DNA of 64,000 nt from PKWO01 sp036384915 (GCA_036384915.1 DASVLJ010000074.1:1-64000); one strand, 5' to 3'; shown: positions 26,191 to 34,651, numbered from the stretch's first letter. A program made the numbers and translations. The notes: generated from the letters alone by a model not told the origin.

Positions 26191-26559
26191 TTAAGCAGCA
26201 GGAGCCTCGGCGCGGTGGGCCTTGGCAGATTCTTCCTTCTGCACAGCCTTCATCATCGGCGACGGTGCGGTCTCGGCCTTCTTCATCTTGACGGTCAGAT
26301 GGCGCAGGACGGCATCGTTGAACTTGAAGCCGGTTTCGATTTCGACCAGCGTCTCGTTGTCGCACTCGATGTTCATGCAAACATAGTGTGCCTTGGCGAG
26401 CTTCTGGATCATGTAAGCCATCTGGCGACGACCCCAGTCTTCAACACGGTGAACCTTGCCGCCGCGAGTCGTGACGATGCCCTTGTAACGCTCGATCATG
26501 GCAGGCACTTGCTCGCTTTGGTCCGGGTGGACGATAAATACGATTTCATAGTGACGCAT
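26191..26559 (-). CDS. rpsF: 30S ribosomal protein S6
   Basis: S6 forms a heterodimer-like contact with S18 on the 30S platform. The start MRHYEIVFIVHPDQSEQVPAMIERY and RRQMAYMIQKLAKAHYVCMN are diagnostic. The 122-residue length includes a lysine-, glutamate- and alanine-rich C-terminal tail. AAGGAG precedes the ATG. It leads the rpsF-priB-rpsR-rplI operon; its promoter must lie in the divergent region shared with lexA. Confidence 0.98.
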   Translation of the reverse strand: MRHYEIVFIVHPDQSEQVPAMIERYKGIVTTRGGKVHRVEDWGRRQMAYMIQKLAKAHYVCMNIECDNETLVEIETGFKFNDAVLRHLTVKMKKAETAPSPMMKAVQKEESAKAHRAEAPAA

Positions 26560-26887
26560 AGTTGCTCCTTATGGACAATTAAGGAAATTCGGCTCGATCA
26601 ACAGCGGATCGGGAAGAATCCCCAAGCCCACCCCGGCGTCAAGACGGGTGTGGGAAGTGAGAAAAGCCCAAGACTATACCGCGCTTTGACAGAAAACTCA
26701 ATGCTTTCAGGTATTTATCGCCAAAGGCGGCCCGCACGCCGCGCCAAAGCGCCATTTCCCTGGGCAGACAGCTTGCAAAATCCCCAATCCTGTATAAAAA
26801 TACAGGCTGTGGAAATGCACAGTTCGTGCACAGCCTTACCACGTCAGCACCCTGACGAACCATTAAACGGACACCAGCGCCCAGCCC
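26560..26887. other. Divergent rpsF/lexA intergenic region (328 bp)
   Basis: The left side must carry the promoter of the rpsF operon and the right side that of lexA. The only site I can name is the SOS box at 26790-26805. Between them I see no open frame with family support, no repeat and no clear RNA gene. Confidence 0.6.
26790..26805. promoter_or_regulatory. LexA (SOS) box
   Basis: CTGTATAAAAATACAG is a perfect CTG-N10-CAG palindrome matching the CTGT-N8-ACAG consensus of beta- and gammaproteobacterial LexA. It lies 82 bases upstream of lexA, consistent with autorepression. Confidence 0.92.
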
Positions 26888-27562
26888 ATGCTCAAGCTCA
26901 CCGCCCGCCAGGAGCAAATCCTGAACCTCATCCGCGAAGCCATCGACAACACCGGCTTCCCGCCCACCCGTGCCGAAATCGCCCATGAACTCGGTTTCAA
27001 ATCGGCCAACGCGGCGGAAGAACACTTGCAGGCGCTGGCACGCAAGGGCGCCATCGAAATCTCGCCCGGCACCTCGCGCGGCATCCGCCTGTGCAACGAC
27101 TGGGGCGCGGAGCGCGGCGCCGACCGCTTCGGCAACGCCGGCGGCAACCAACTGGCCCTGCCCCACCCTGCCCTGCTGCAACTGAGCCTGCCCCTGGTCG
27201 GCCGCGTGGCCGCCGGCTCGCCCATACTGGCACAGGAACACATCGAAACCACCTACAACGTCGACCCCAACCTGTTCGCCGCCAAGCCGGACTACCTGCT
27301 GAAGGTGCGCGGCATGTCCATGCGCGACGCCGGCATCATGGATGGCGACTTGCTGGCCGTGAAAAAGACCGACACCGCGCGCAACGGCCAAATCATCGTC
27401 GCGCGCCTGGGCGACGATGTGACGGTGAAGCGCTACCGCAAGACCGGCGGCCTGATCGAACTCTTGCCCGAGAATCCCGACTTCAAGACCATCCGCGTGG
27501 ACGACCCCGAGCAATTTGCGCTGGAAGGCCTGGCCGTCGGCTTGATGCGCGCTTGGGGCTGA
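26888..27562 (+). CDS. lexA: SOS repressor LexA
   Basis: LexA represses DNA-damage genes and cleaves itself when RecA filaments form. The N-terminal winged helix reads LTARQEQILNLIREAI, then FPPTRAEIAHELGFKSANA. The scissile bond is Ala109-Gly110 (GRVAAGSPIL). The catalytic dyad is Ser144 (RGMSMRD) and Lys181 (DDVTVKR), 37 residues apart as in Escherichia coli. The inter-domain linker is longer than in Escherichia coli (224 residues in all), as in other Burkholderiales. A perfect SOS box lies upstream. Confidence 0.98.
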   Translation: MLKLTARQEQILNLIREAIDNTGFPPTRAEIAHELGFKSANAAEEHLQALARKGAIEISPGTSRGIRLCNDWGAERGADRFGNAGGNQLALPHPALLQLSLPLVGRVAAGSPILAQEHIETTYNVDPNLFAAKPDYLLKVRGMSMRDAGIMDGDLLAVKKTDTARNGQIIVARLGDDVTVKRYRKTGGLIELLPENPDFKTIRVDDPEQFALEGLAVGLMRAWG

Positions 27563-27572
27563 GACTGGTTTG

Positions 27573-27617
27573 CTCCCCTCGCCCGCAGGCGGGAAAGGGG
27601 TGGGGGTGAGGGATGTT
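27573..27617. repeat. CCCCTC-type palindromic repeat after lexA
   Basis: CTCCCCTCGCCCGC, AG, GCGGGAAAGGGG, then TGGGGGTGAGGG. The last part continues as in the copy at 35078-35115. It belongs to the family that forms the ends of the element inside xdhC. Confidence 0.7.
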
Positions 27618-27690
27618 GTGAACTGACTCAGCTCGTCAAGACGCGAGGCCGTGCTGGCCCTATTGGTTTGACTAAAAATTTGAAAAATCA

Positions 27691-28308
27691 ATGACCCATT
27701 TTCATCTCTACGGCAACCGCGAATCCGGCCACAGCTACAAAGTCAAACTCCTGCTCTCAGTCGCCAGTGTGCCGCATGAGTACACCGAAATTGACCTGCT
27801 GCTGCCGCGCGAAGAACGTCCCGAATCATTCCGCAGCCGCTCAAAATTCGGCGAAGTGCCGCTACTCGTGCACGGCGAAAAAACGCTGGTGCAATCCTGC
27901 GCCATCCTGCATTACCTCGCCGATCACCTGAAAGGCTTCGGCGGCGAATCGGCCGAGCGACTGGACCGCTGCCGTGAATGGCTGTTCTGGGAAGCCAACC
28001 GCATTGCCATGTCCCTGCCGCACTTGCGCTTCGCACGCAAGTTCGCGCCTGAGCAGTACCCGGAAGGAGCCTTGCAGTGGCTGGGGCAGCGTTACGAGAG
28101 CGATATCGCGCGGCTGGAGCATGAATTCTCAGACGGACGACGCTTCATTCTCGGTGACGACGCGAGCATCGCGGACTTCGCCCTGTGCGGCTACATGTTC
28201 TGGCCGGAACAGGCGGGCGTGGAATTTCCGGCACATGTGAATCGCTGGCTGGACAATATCCGCGCGCTGCCTGGGTGGAAGCATCCATACGAGTTAATGC
28301 GCCCTTGA
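27691..28308 (+). CDS. Glutathione S-transferase family protein
   Basis: This is a 205-residue cytosolic GST. The thioredoxin-fold N-terminal domain begins FHLYGNRESGHSYKVKLLLS and has the cis-Pro and glutathione-binding segments FGEVPLLVHGEKTLVQSCAIL. The all-alpha C-terminal domain includes FILGDDASIADFALCGYMFW, the usual N-capping-box region. The catalytic residue class cannot be fixed; Ser12 in RESGHSYK is a candidate. It is followed immediately by a thioesterase relic. Confidence 0.92.
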   Translation: MTHFHLYGNRESGHSYKVKLLLSVASVPHEYTEIDLLLPREERPESFRSRSKFGEVPLLVHGEKTLVQSCAILHYLADHLKGFGGESAERLDRCREWLFWEANRIAMSLPHLRFARKFAPEQYPEGALQWLGQRYESDIARLEHEFSDGRRFILGDDASIADFALCGYMFWPEQAGVEFPAHVNRWLDNIRALPGWKHPYELMRP

Positions 28309-28338
28309 ACGACCACCACTCGATGCTGGCAGCACGAA

Positions 28339-28524
28339 CAACCCAAACTGCTTCTGGAATTAAAAATACAATTCATCGCACCAGCCAAGGTGGGCAAACC
28401 CTCTGTCACAGGGCGGACCGTTTCACGCGGCGGCAGAATCGTCTCTCTCGAAGGCTGCTTGCAGCAAGATGGCAAACTGGCGGCAAATGCCATCGCCACG
28501 GTCATGATCAAGACAGGCGCCTGA
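28339..28524 (+). pseudogene. Relic of a PaaI-type thioesterase
   Basis: In this frame the DNA reads LLLELKIQFIAPAKVGKP, then VTGRTVSRGGRIVSLEG, QDGKLAANAIATVMI and a TGA stop. This is the C-terminal half of a hotdog-fold thioesterase of the PaaI/YdiI type. No start codon or N-terminal half with the active-site region is in the same frame. A short in-frame remnant in another frame (DHHSMLAARTTQ) lies just before it, suggesting deletion with a frameshift. It falls between the GST and cupin genes. Confidence 0.65.
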
Positions 28525-28596
28525 ACAAGATTGTTGCACGCCGTTTATTGCGACCAAGTTCAAGCGCAACATCCCAAACACATCTTCGGAGCAGCC

Positions 28597-29076
28597 ATGA
28601 GTGTGATCGAATCCAAAGTCGTCAACATCGACGAATTGAAACTCGAGCATTTCGAGCAAGGCAATAAGTTCGCCAGCGACGCCGTGCGCATCGGCCCGTT
28701 GCTGGGCGCAAAAGACCTCGGCTATTCCTATGACGTCGTTCCACCCGGAAAAGCTTCCTGTCCCTTCCACAGCCACCGCGCCGAGGAAGAAATGTTCTTC
28801 ATCGTCAAGGGCACCGGCACGCTGCGCTACGGCGACGAAAAGCGCAAAATCCGCGCCGGCGACTTCATCTGCTGCCCAACCGGCGGCCCCGAAACTGCGC
28901 ACCAGATCATCAACGACTCAGGCGCCGAACTGGCCTATATCTCCGTCAGCACCATGATGCCGGCCGAGGTGTGCGAATATCCCGATTCGAAGAAGATCGG
29001 CGCGTTCGGCGGCGACGTGCGGCACATGACGCTGGCCGGGAGCAATGTCGACTACTGGGTGGACGAATTGCCGTAG
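28597..29076 (+). CDS. Cupin-domain protein
   Basis: This is a 159-residue single-cupin protein. The metal-binding first motif is visible as CPFHSHRAEEEMFFIVKGTG (His, His, Glu) and the second as CPTGGPETAHQIIN. The chain ends YWVDELP. Substrate and reaction are unknown; relatives include sugar isomerases and dioxygenases. The ATG at 28597 has GGAG five bases upstream, so a longer frame from 28531 is rejected. Confidence 0.88.
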   Translation: MSVIESKVVNIDELKLEHFEQGNKFASDAVRIGPLLGAKDLGYSYDVVPPGKASCPFHSHRAEEEMFFIVKGTGTLRYGDEKRKIRAGDFICCPTGGPETAHQIINDSGAELAYISVSTMMPAEVCEYPDSKKIGAFGGDVRHMTLAGSNVDYWVDELP

Positions 29077-29087
29077 CGGCTTAGTAG

Positions 29088-29281
29088 GGCGCGGCGTATT
29101 GCGCCGAATGGAAAAGCAACGATCCTCATGCCCGACCAAGCGCGATTTTCAGAATCGATTCCCGACGAGGCATGTTGTCCGGGCGAGCGACAGCGGCACG
29201 GTGAGCGTGGGATCCGGCAGAGGCGATACTGGGTACGCTTGATTTGCGACGAGCGGAACATTCGGTGCAATACGTTGCGCC
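29088..29281. mobile_element. 194-bp MITE-like inverted-repeat element
   Basis: The left end GGCGCGGCGTATTGCGCC (29088-29105), followed by GAATG, is matched in reverse complement by CATTC and GGTGCAATACGTTGCGCC (29259-29281), with three mismatches in 18. The interior has no plausible gene. The right end overlaps the stop region of the DUF3147 gene. Its size and ends suggest a non-autonomous dispersed repeat. Confidence 0.6.
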
Positions 29282-29632
29282 TTACAGCAACTCAATCCCG
29301 AACCGTCGCACAATCAGCGCAAACGCGCCAAAGCACAGAATGGTAATCAGGCAGCACGCCGCCAGCGCAAGCCAAAAGCCCAGCCGTTGCAGCAGCCACG
29401 GAAACGCCAGGAACATGGGCAAGGTCGGGACGACGTACCAGAACGTGTACCAGGCATGATTCGCCACCTTTTCGGTGGAGTGCGTTTCGATATGCAGCCA
29501 GATCAAGGCCAGGATCGTTACCAGCGGCAGAGCCGCGATCAGGCCGCCCAGCCTGTCGCTGCGCTTGGCAATTTCCGAGACCAGCACGACGACGCCGGCC
29601 GTTACTGCGTATTTGGTGATCATCCACAGCAT
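29282..29632 (-). CDS. DUF3147 family membrane protein
   Basis: This is a 116-residue inner-membrane protein with about four hydrophobic segments (ITKYAVTAGVVVLVSEIA; GGLIAALPLVTILALIWLHI; FWYVVPTLPMFLAFPWLL; FWLALAACCLITILCFGAFAL). The WLHIET and SEIAKR segments are typical of DUF3147 proteins, which have no known role. GAGG lies upstream of the ATG. It follows the DUF4259-like gene after eight bases, so the two are probably co-transcribed. Confidence 0.8.
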   Translation of the reverse strand: MLWMITKYAVTAGVVVLVSEIAKRSDRLGGLIAALPLVTILALIWLHIETHSTEKVANHAWYTFWYVVPTLPMFLAFPWLLQRLGFWLALAACCLITILCFGAFALIVRRFGIELL

Positions 29633-29640
29633 GGCTTACC

Positions 29641-30507
29641 TCACAAATGTTTGATCAATGTCGCAAGCTCGCCCCCCATCGGGAGTCCGTTATACGTTCG
29701 GGAATATGCGGCATAGGATATCGGCCAATCACATTCAATCGCGAATGAAACAGGCAATTTCGACAGATGGGGCCGAACCAGTTCCGGGTCCAGCTCGATG
29801 CGGCCCAGCAATTCAAGGCCGAGTTCCTTCGCATGCTTGCGCTTGGGGATAAATCTCCCGGCACCTCTGGTTTGCAGATGGAAAATCATGCGGCCGCTTA
29901 TCGCTTCATCCAATGTCGGCTTGGCTGACGAATCCACTGCAAGAGAAGCCAGTGCGCACCACGGCAGCCAGTCGAACATCCTTCCCGTATCCAATACCAC
30001 CATGGCACTCCACCCATCCGCCTGGAACGGCGAATCCGTCGGGAGCATATAGGGACGCCGGCCGCGTCCGTCCATGGTCGGGAATGCATAGACTTCTCCG
30101 GTTTGAACCACCATATCCGGTTTCTTCCCCGTCGTCGCGCGCTCCCGCAACGGACGCGGCGACTTCAAGCGCCCAGCCAATTCTGCAAGCACCTTGGCCC
30201 GCTTGGCAAGAAACTTGTCGTCCGCGCCCCGCCCCTTCTGGTTCGCCAAATCCAGGCCGCCTTCGATGATCTTCAAGGCATTCCCGCTTGCCTCGGCACA
30301 GGCGATGCCGCGCTTTTCGAACTGGTCGGCCGCGACCAGCCAGAAATACGCGGCATCGCCATCGGAAGGAGCGCAATCGCCGTGCAAGTGCTTCAGGTGG
30401 CTGAGCAACTGGGCGCCATCCGCGGGGACCTTGCATAGCAAAGCGAGAGTATTCTTCAAGTCCGACGCGGAATCGTCGTCGTATAGCGCGGCGCCCCAGG
30501 CTCCCAT
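29641..30507 (-). CDS. DUF4259-like protein with Imm26-like C-terminus
   Basis: The 288-residue cytosolic protein starts MGAWGAALYDDDSASDL, the recognisable beginning of DUF4259 proteins, followed by a helical region with FWLVAADQFEKRG. The second half (GEVYAFPTMDGRGRRPYML, then a conserved aromatic-rich stretch FDWLPWCALASL) resembles Imm26-type immunity proteins, though I cannot test this. Such proteins neutralise polymorphic toxins. No toxin gene is visible next to it. Start chosen from the DUF4259 N-terminus; no clear ribosome-binding site. Confidence 0.65.
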   Translation of the reverse strand: MGAWGAALYDDDSASDLKNTLALLCKVPADGAQLLSHLKHLHGDCAPSDGDAAYFWLVAADQFEKRGIACAEASGNALKIIEGGLDLANQKGRGADDKFLAKRAKVLAELAGRLKSPRPLRERATTGKKPDMVVQTGEVYAFPTMDGRGRRPYMLPTDSPFQADGWSAMVVLDTGRMFDWLPWCALASLAVDSSAKPTLDEAISGRMIFHLQTRGAGRFIPKRKHAKELGLELLGRIELDPELVRPHLSKLPVSFAIECDWPISYAAYSRTYNGLPMGGELATLIKHL

Positions 30508-30569
30508 ATGGCCCCAGATTCTTTATCGTTGAATGAACGGCATAGCGGTAGTGCGCAATGCATTGCGCA

Positions 30570-31043
30570 TTACCGCACGAAACCGTGCCGGCTTCGCAAA
30601 ATGTCTACGCAACCCAGCACTAAAATGAATGCCCAACAGCCGATAGCAAGGGCACCGCCAATCTGAATACCTTGATACAAATACGTCGTCAGATAAAGCC
30701 AATATTGCGCTACGAACGAACTGATTACACACACGGAGGCCTGCGCCCGTACTGCCAATCCAAGGCAAACCAACGGCAGGAAAAACGTCCCCACAGCCGC
30801 GATCAAAGTAAATGCCCCGGACACTTTTCCGCGAATCACCTCTGCCGCACTGCTTTTCACTACTTCGTATGGATAGATGTAGGAGTCTTCAGTGACGGTC
30901 TTCCCATGCGCCTCGGCCTTGCCGGTGCATTTCGATAAGGGCATGAAGAAGCAGCACATGAGCAGCACCGCGACACCCCTTTTCAGAAATGTGAGTGAGC
31001 GATTCGAGTTCAACTGAGAGCCCCTCTCACGGACACTCTTCAT
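30570..31043 (-). CDS. Hypothetical membrane protein
   Basis: I do not recognise this 157-residue protein. It has a basic N-terminus, a hydrophobic segment (GVAVLLMCCFFMPLS), a short polar loop, and three further hydrophobic segments (FTLIAAVGTFFLPLVCLGLAV; VISSFVAQYWLYLTTYLY; GGALAIGCWAFILVLGCVDI). The first segment ends in a cysteine but lacks a clean lipobox. The ATG at 31043 overlaps the end of the upstream gene by 17 bases, suggesting coupling. Confidence 0.6.
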   Translation of the reverse strand: MKSVRERGSQLNSNRSLTFLKRGVAVLLMCCFFMPLSKCTGKAEAHGKTVTEDSYIYPYEVVKSSAAEVIRGKVSGAFTLIAAVGTFFLPLVCLGLAVRAQASVCVISSFVAQYWLYLTTYLYQGIQIGGALAIGCWAFILVLGCVDILRSRHGFVR

Positions 31044-31551
31044 TCAAAAACCGCGTAAACGTCGCATACTCCTTGCGCCGCGTCGCCCCGTCCTCCGGCA
31101 CGTTGGAGTAAAAGAACCACTCGCGCGTCGGCGAGTTGAGACGTTCCAGCATCTTGTCCATCCTGGCGCGGATTTCGGCCAGCAGGCTTTGGTTGGCGGC
31201 GGGCTGTGCTGCCGTTGCGGCGCTTTTGTCGGGCTTGGCTTCGAGGTAGACGTCGAGCGGCGCCATCTTGGTCATTTCGGGGAAATGCAGGGTCATGCAC
31301 TCGAGGCCGCCCGCGCTGGAGTTCTTGATGGCGAGCTTGAAGACGATGGAACCGTAGGTAGCGGCGATGTTCCAGGCGTGGCCGGTGATTTCGAATTTCT
31401 TGGCGGCGAAGTAGGCTTTGAAGTCCTTGGCGGCGTCGTTGACGGCTGCTTGCTTGGCGGCGGCTTCCCTGGCGCTGACTTGCAGGGCGAGCTTTTCCAG
31501 TTCGGCCTTGGCGCTTTCGACCTGCATCATTTCTTCTATGGTCATTTTCAT
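31027..31551 (-). CDS. Hypothetical coiled-coil protein
   Basis: I do not recognise this protein. The N-terminal half is charged and Ala-rich (EEMMQVESAKAELEKLALQVSAREAAAKQAA), probably a coiled coil. The middle (ITGHAWNIAATYGSIVFKLAIKN) is compatible with a beta-sandwich. The end is Glu/Arg-rich. The frame is open to 31674, but that part is a palindromic repeat (31577-31607). GGGAG lies six bases before the ATG at 31551, so a 174-residue protein is proposed. Confidence 0.6.
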   Translation of the reverse strand: MKMTIEEMMQVESAKAELEKLALQVSAREAAAKQAAVNDAAKDFKAYFAAKKFEITGHAWNIAATYGSIVFKLAIKNSSAGGLECMTLHFPEMTKMAPLDVYLEAKPDKSAATAAQPAANQSLLAEIRARMDKMLERLNSPTREWFFYSNVPEDGATRRKEYATFTRFLNEECP

Positions 31552-31576
31552 GGCCTGCTCCCGCAACATATTGACC

Positions 31577-31607
31577 GTAGGGTGGGAAAGCGAAGCGCAC
31601 CCCACCA
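31577..31607. repeat. GTAGGGTGGG-type palindromic repeat
   Basis: GTAGGGTGGG, an AGCGAAGCGC core, then CCCCACC. It is a short member of the GTAGGTTGGG family and lies in the leader of the coiled-coil gene, where it keeps a misleading upstream reading frame open. Confidence 0.5.
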
Positions 31608-31698
31608 GCACCAAAAGAAAGTTATTTGACGCGCCTGGTGGAATCGCCGGGCGTCGCACGCTGCGCTTTTTCACCGGCGGCGAACAGCCCTACAAAAC

Positions 31699-31893
31699 CT
31701 ACTTGGCTTCTTCGATCCACGCAGCCTGGATCGCCTCTAAAACCTTCTCTCCGCCGCGCGTGTGGTCGTCGTCGAAATCCTCCAACCCCACAACCCAATT
31801 ATGCAGATCCGTGAAGCGTATGGTCAAGGGATCGATGTCGGGGTATTTGTCGTACAGCGCTTCGGCGATGGGGACAATGTCGGACCATTTCAT
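31699..31893 (-). CDS. iscX: Fe-S assembly protein IscX
   Basis: IscX (YfhJ) is a small acidic partner of IscS that competes with frataxin and modulates Fe-S assembly. The 64-residue sequence MKWSDIVPIAEALYDKYPDI, then LTIRFTDLHNWVVGLEDFDD and EKVLEAIQAAWIEE, fits the family closely. AGAGG lies just before the ATG at 31893, so the longer frame from 31965 is rejected. It is the last gene of the isc operon, ten bases after fdx. Confidence 0.95.
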   Translation of the reverse strand: MKWSDIVPIAEALYDKYPDIDPLTIRFTDLHNWVVGLEDFDDDHTRGGEKVLEAIQAAWIEEAK

Positions 31894-31903
31894 GGCTTGC
31901 CTC

Positions 31904-32245
31904 TCAATGGTTTTCGCTGGCGTGGTTGATGGTGTATTTGGGGATTTCCACGACCAGGTCGGCATCGGCCACCTTGGCCTGGCAGGACAGGCGCGAGGTG
32001 GCTTCCAGGCCCCAGGCGCGGTCGAGCAGGTCTTCCTCCTTTTCCTCTGCCTCTTCCAGCGATTCGAAGCCTTCGCGCACGATCACGTGGCAGGTGGTGC
32101 AAGCGCAGGATTTTTCGCAGGCGTGCTCGATCTCGATGTCGTTTTCCAGCAGCAAATCGCAGATGGACTTGCCGGGCGGGGCGTTTTCGATGACGGCGCC
32201 TTCGGGGCAGAGCGTGGCGTGGGGCAATACTACGACTTGGGGCAC
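31904..32245 (-). CDS. fdx: ISC-type [2Fe-2S] ferredoxin
   Basis: This adrenodoxin-like ferredoxin donates electrons during Fe-S cluster assembly on IscU. The 113-residue chain has the cluster motif HACEKSCACTTCHVIV, giving three cysteines with the C-x5-C-x2-C spacing, and a fourth in SRLSCQAKV. DADLVVEIPKYTINH is the typical C-terminus. It lies between hscA and iscX in the isc operon. Confidence 0.97.
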   Translation of the reverse strand: MPQVVVLPHATLCPEGAVIENAPPGKSICDLLLENDIEIEHACEKSCACTTCHVIVREGFESLEEAEEKEEDLLDRAWGLEATSRLSCQAKVADADLVVEIPKYTINHASENH

Positions 32246-32262
32246 TTGGAACTCCTCAACTT

Positions 32263-34125
32263 CTATACTTGATCGATGGTCTTGCCGGCCAGGGCGCTGC
32301 GCACGCTGCGGTCCATGCGGCGGGCGGCGAATTCTTCTGTGCCGGAGGCCAGGGCATCGACAGCGGCCTTGATGGCGCCGTGGTCGCTGCCTTGTGCCTG
32401 TTCGCGCACGGCGGCCATCAGCGTTTCGACGGCGGCACGCTCTTCGGCGGACAGCAATTCGGCATCCGCGGCAAGCGCCGATTGCGTGGCCAGCAGGATG
32501 CGTTCGGCTTCCACCTGCTCTTCGCGCAGGGCGCGCGCCTGCATGTCATGTTCGGCCGACTTGAACGAATCCTGCAGCATCTGCGCAATCTGGTCGTCGG
32601 CCAACCCGTAGGACGGCTTGACTTCGATCGAGGCTTCCACGCCGGAGCGCAGTTCGCGCGCCGAGACGCTGAGCAGGCCGTCGGCATCGACCTGGTAAGT
32701 CACGCGCACCCGCGCCGCGCCGGCCGCCATCGGCGGGATGCCGTGCAGTTCGAAGCGCGCCAGCGAGCGGCAATCGGACACCAGCTCGCGCTCGCCCTGC
32801 ACCACGTGGATCGCCATGGCGCTCTGGCCATCCTTGAAGGTGGTGAATTCCTGGGCACGCGCGCAGGGGATGGTGGAATTGCGCGGGATGACTTTCTCGG
32901 TCAAGCCGCCCATGGTTTCGATGCCGAGCGATAGCGGGATCACGTCCAGGAGCAGCCAGTCGTCGCCGGCGGCGCGGTTGCCGGCCAAGAGATTGGCCTG
33001 GATCGCCGCACCCAGCGCCACCACCTTGTCCGGGTCGATGTTGGCCAGCGGCGTGGTCTGGAAATATTTGCCCACCGCCTTGCGCAGATGCGGCATGCGC
33101 GTGGCGCCGCCGACCAGCACCACGCCGTCGACATCCTCAATACCGAGGTTGGCGTCGCGCAAGGCCTTCCTCGTCGGGGTGAGTGTCTTGTTGACGAGAT
33201 GTTCGGTGATTTCGGCAAACTTGGCGGCCGAGAGTTTCAGGTGGACCTGCTCGCCGGTGGAGAGCGCCGCGTCGATATGGGTTTCGTTCTTGGTCGAGAG
33301 CAGTTCCTTGGCTTCGCGCGCCTTGACCATCAAGAGGCTGGTGTCCTGCTCGTTCAATGGTGCCAGCTTGGCTTCGGAGATGATCCAGCAGAAAGTGCGG
33401 TGGTCGAAGTCGTCGCCGCCCAGGGCGGAATCGCCGCCCGTGGCCAGCACTTCGAACACGCCCTTGGACAGCTTGAGGATGGAGATGTCGAAGGTGCCGC
33501 CCCCGAGGTCGAACACGGCGTAGACGCCTTCGGAGCCATTGTCGAGGCCGTAGGCGATCGCCGCCGCCGTGGGTTCGTTCAACAGGCGCAGCACGTTGAT
33601 GCCGGCCAGCTTGGCGGCATCCTTGGTAGCCTGGCGCTGCGCATCGTCGAAGTAAGCCGGCACGGTGATGACGGCGCCGACCAGGTCGTCGCCCAATGCA
33701 TCCTCGGCGCGCTGGCGCAAGGTGGCGAGGATTTGCGCCGACACTTCGACCGGGCTCTTCACGCCGGCCACGGTCTTCAATTGCACCATGCCGGGCGAAT
33801 CGACGAAATCATAGGGCAAGTTTTCCGCGTAGGCGATGTCTTTCAAGCCGCGGCCCATGAAGCGTTTGACCGAGACGATGGTGTTCTTGGGGTCTTCCGT
33901 CTGTGCTTCCTGCGCCGCGTAGCCGATCTTGGCATGGCCATTGGGCAGGTAACGCACCACCGAAGGCAGGAGCGGCTGGCCGTCTTCGTCATGCAGGACT
34001 TCGGGAATGCTGTTGCGCACGGTGGCGACGAGCGAGTTGGTCGTGCCCAGGTCGATACCGACCGCCAGCCGGTGCTGGTGCGGCGCAGTGGACATGCCCG
34101 GTTCGGAAATTTGCAGAAGAGCCAT
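32263..34125 (-). CDS. hscA: Hsp70-type chaperone HscA
   Basis: HscA is the specialised Hsp70 that releases Fe-S clusters from IscU in an ATP-dependent cycle with HscB. The nucleotide-binding domain begins VGIDLGTTNSLVATV and includes YFDDAQRQATKDAAKLAGI and FDLGGGTFDISIL. The substrate-binding domain (KVIPRNSTIPCARAQEFTTF) recognises the LPPVK motif of IscU, which is present in the iscU gene of this operon. The 620-residue length is standard. It starts six bases after hscB. Confidence 0.97.
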   Translation of the reverse strand: MALLQISEPGMSTAPHQHRLAVGIDLGTTNSLVATVRNSIPEVLHDEDGQPLLPSVVRYLPNGHAKIGYAAQEAQTEDPKNTIVSVKRFMGRGLKDIAYAENLPYDFVDSPGMVQLKTVAGVKSPVEVSAQILATLRQRAEDALGDDLVGAVITVPAYFDDAQRQATKDAAKLAGINVLRLLNEPTAAAIAYGLDNGSEGVYAVFDLGGGTFDISILKLSKGVFEVLATGGDSALGGDDFDHRTFCWIISEAKLAPLNEQDTSLLMVKAREAKELLSTKNETHIDAALSTGEQVHLKLSAAKFAEITEHLVNKTLTPTRKALRDANLGIEDVDGVVLVGGATRMPHLRKAVGKYFQTTPLANIDPDKVVALGAAIQANLLAGNRAAGDDWLLLDVIPLSLGIETMGGLTEKVIPRNSTIPCARAQEFTTFKDGQSAMAIHVVQGERELVSDCRSLARFELHGIPPMAAGAARVRVTYQVDADGLLSVSARELRSGVEASIEVKPSYGLADDQIAQMLQDSFKSAEHDMQARALREEQVEAERILLATQSALAADAELLSAEERAAVETLMAAVREQAQGSDHGAIKAAVDALASGTEEFAARRMDRSVRSALAGKTIDQV

Positions 34126-34131
34126 CGGTGA

Positions 34132-34647
34132 TCAGTGTTCCAGCAATTCAAAAAGTTGAGAGATTTCGGCGCCAAATTTGTCGAGAAACATGAGCTGGCG
34201 TATGGCTTGCGCCGCGCCTTCATAATCGGCGGCATCGAGCTTCGCACCGACTTCGGCAATCTGCGCCTTGTGCGCCTCGCGCAGCTCGCGGTCCAGCACT
34301 TCGAGGGCGTCGATGTCCTTGCCGGCGCGCACCTCATCGAGCGTTTCGCGCCATTCCATCTGCTGCATGAGGAACTGGCGCGGCATGGCGGTGTTGGATT
34401 CCGTGCCGAGATCGACGCCGTGCAGTTCACAGAGATAGCTGGCGCGCTTGAGCGGATTTTTCAGCGTCTGGTAGGCTTCGTTGGCGCGCGTGGCCCATTG
34501 CATGGCGACGCGCTTTTCCGTGTCGCTGCCGGCGGCAAACTTGTCCGGGTGGACCTGCGATTGCACGCGGCGGTAGGCTTGCTCGAGCGCGCTTGCGTCA
34601 ATGACGAATTGCTGCGGGAGGTGGAACAGGTCAAAGTGGTTTTGCAT
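34132..34647 (-). CDS. hscB: J-domain co-chaperone HscB
   Basis: HscB brings IscU to HscA and stimulates its ATPase. The 171-residue protein has an N-terminal J domain (YRRVQSQVHPDKFA) with the HPD tripeptide, and a C-terminal three-helix domain (FLMQQMEWRETLDEVRA) that binds IscU. It starts four bases after the stop of the DUF559 gene, which separates it from iscA, an unusual intrusion. Confidence 0.96.
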   Translation of the reverse strand: MQNHFDLFHLPQQFVIDASALEQAYRRVQSQVHPDKFAAGSDTEKRVAMQWATRANEAYQTLKNPLKRASYLCELHGVDLGTESNTAMPRQFLMQQMEWRETLDEVRAGKDIDALEVLDRELREAHKAQIAEVGAKLDAADYEGAAQAIRQLMFLDKFGAEISQLFELLEH

Positions 34648-34651
34648 GGTG

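Noticed and set aside
31552..31674. Longer N-terminus for the coiled-coil protein, including a lipoprotein-like LVGC
   Set aside because: The stretch is encoded by a palindromic repeat, and GGGAG marks the internal ATG at 31551.
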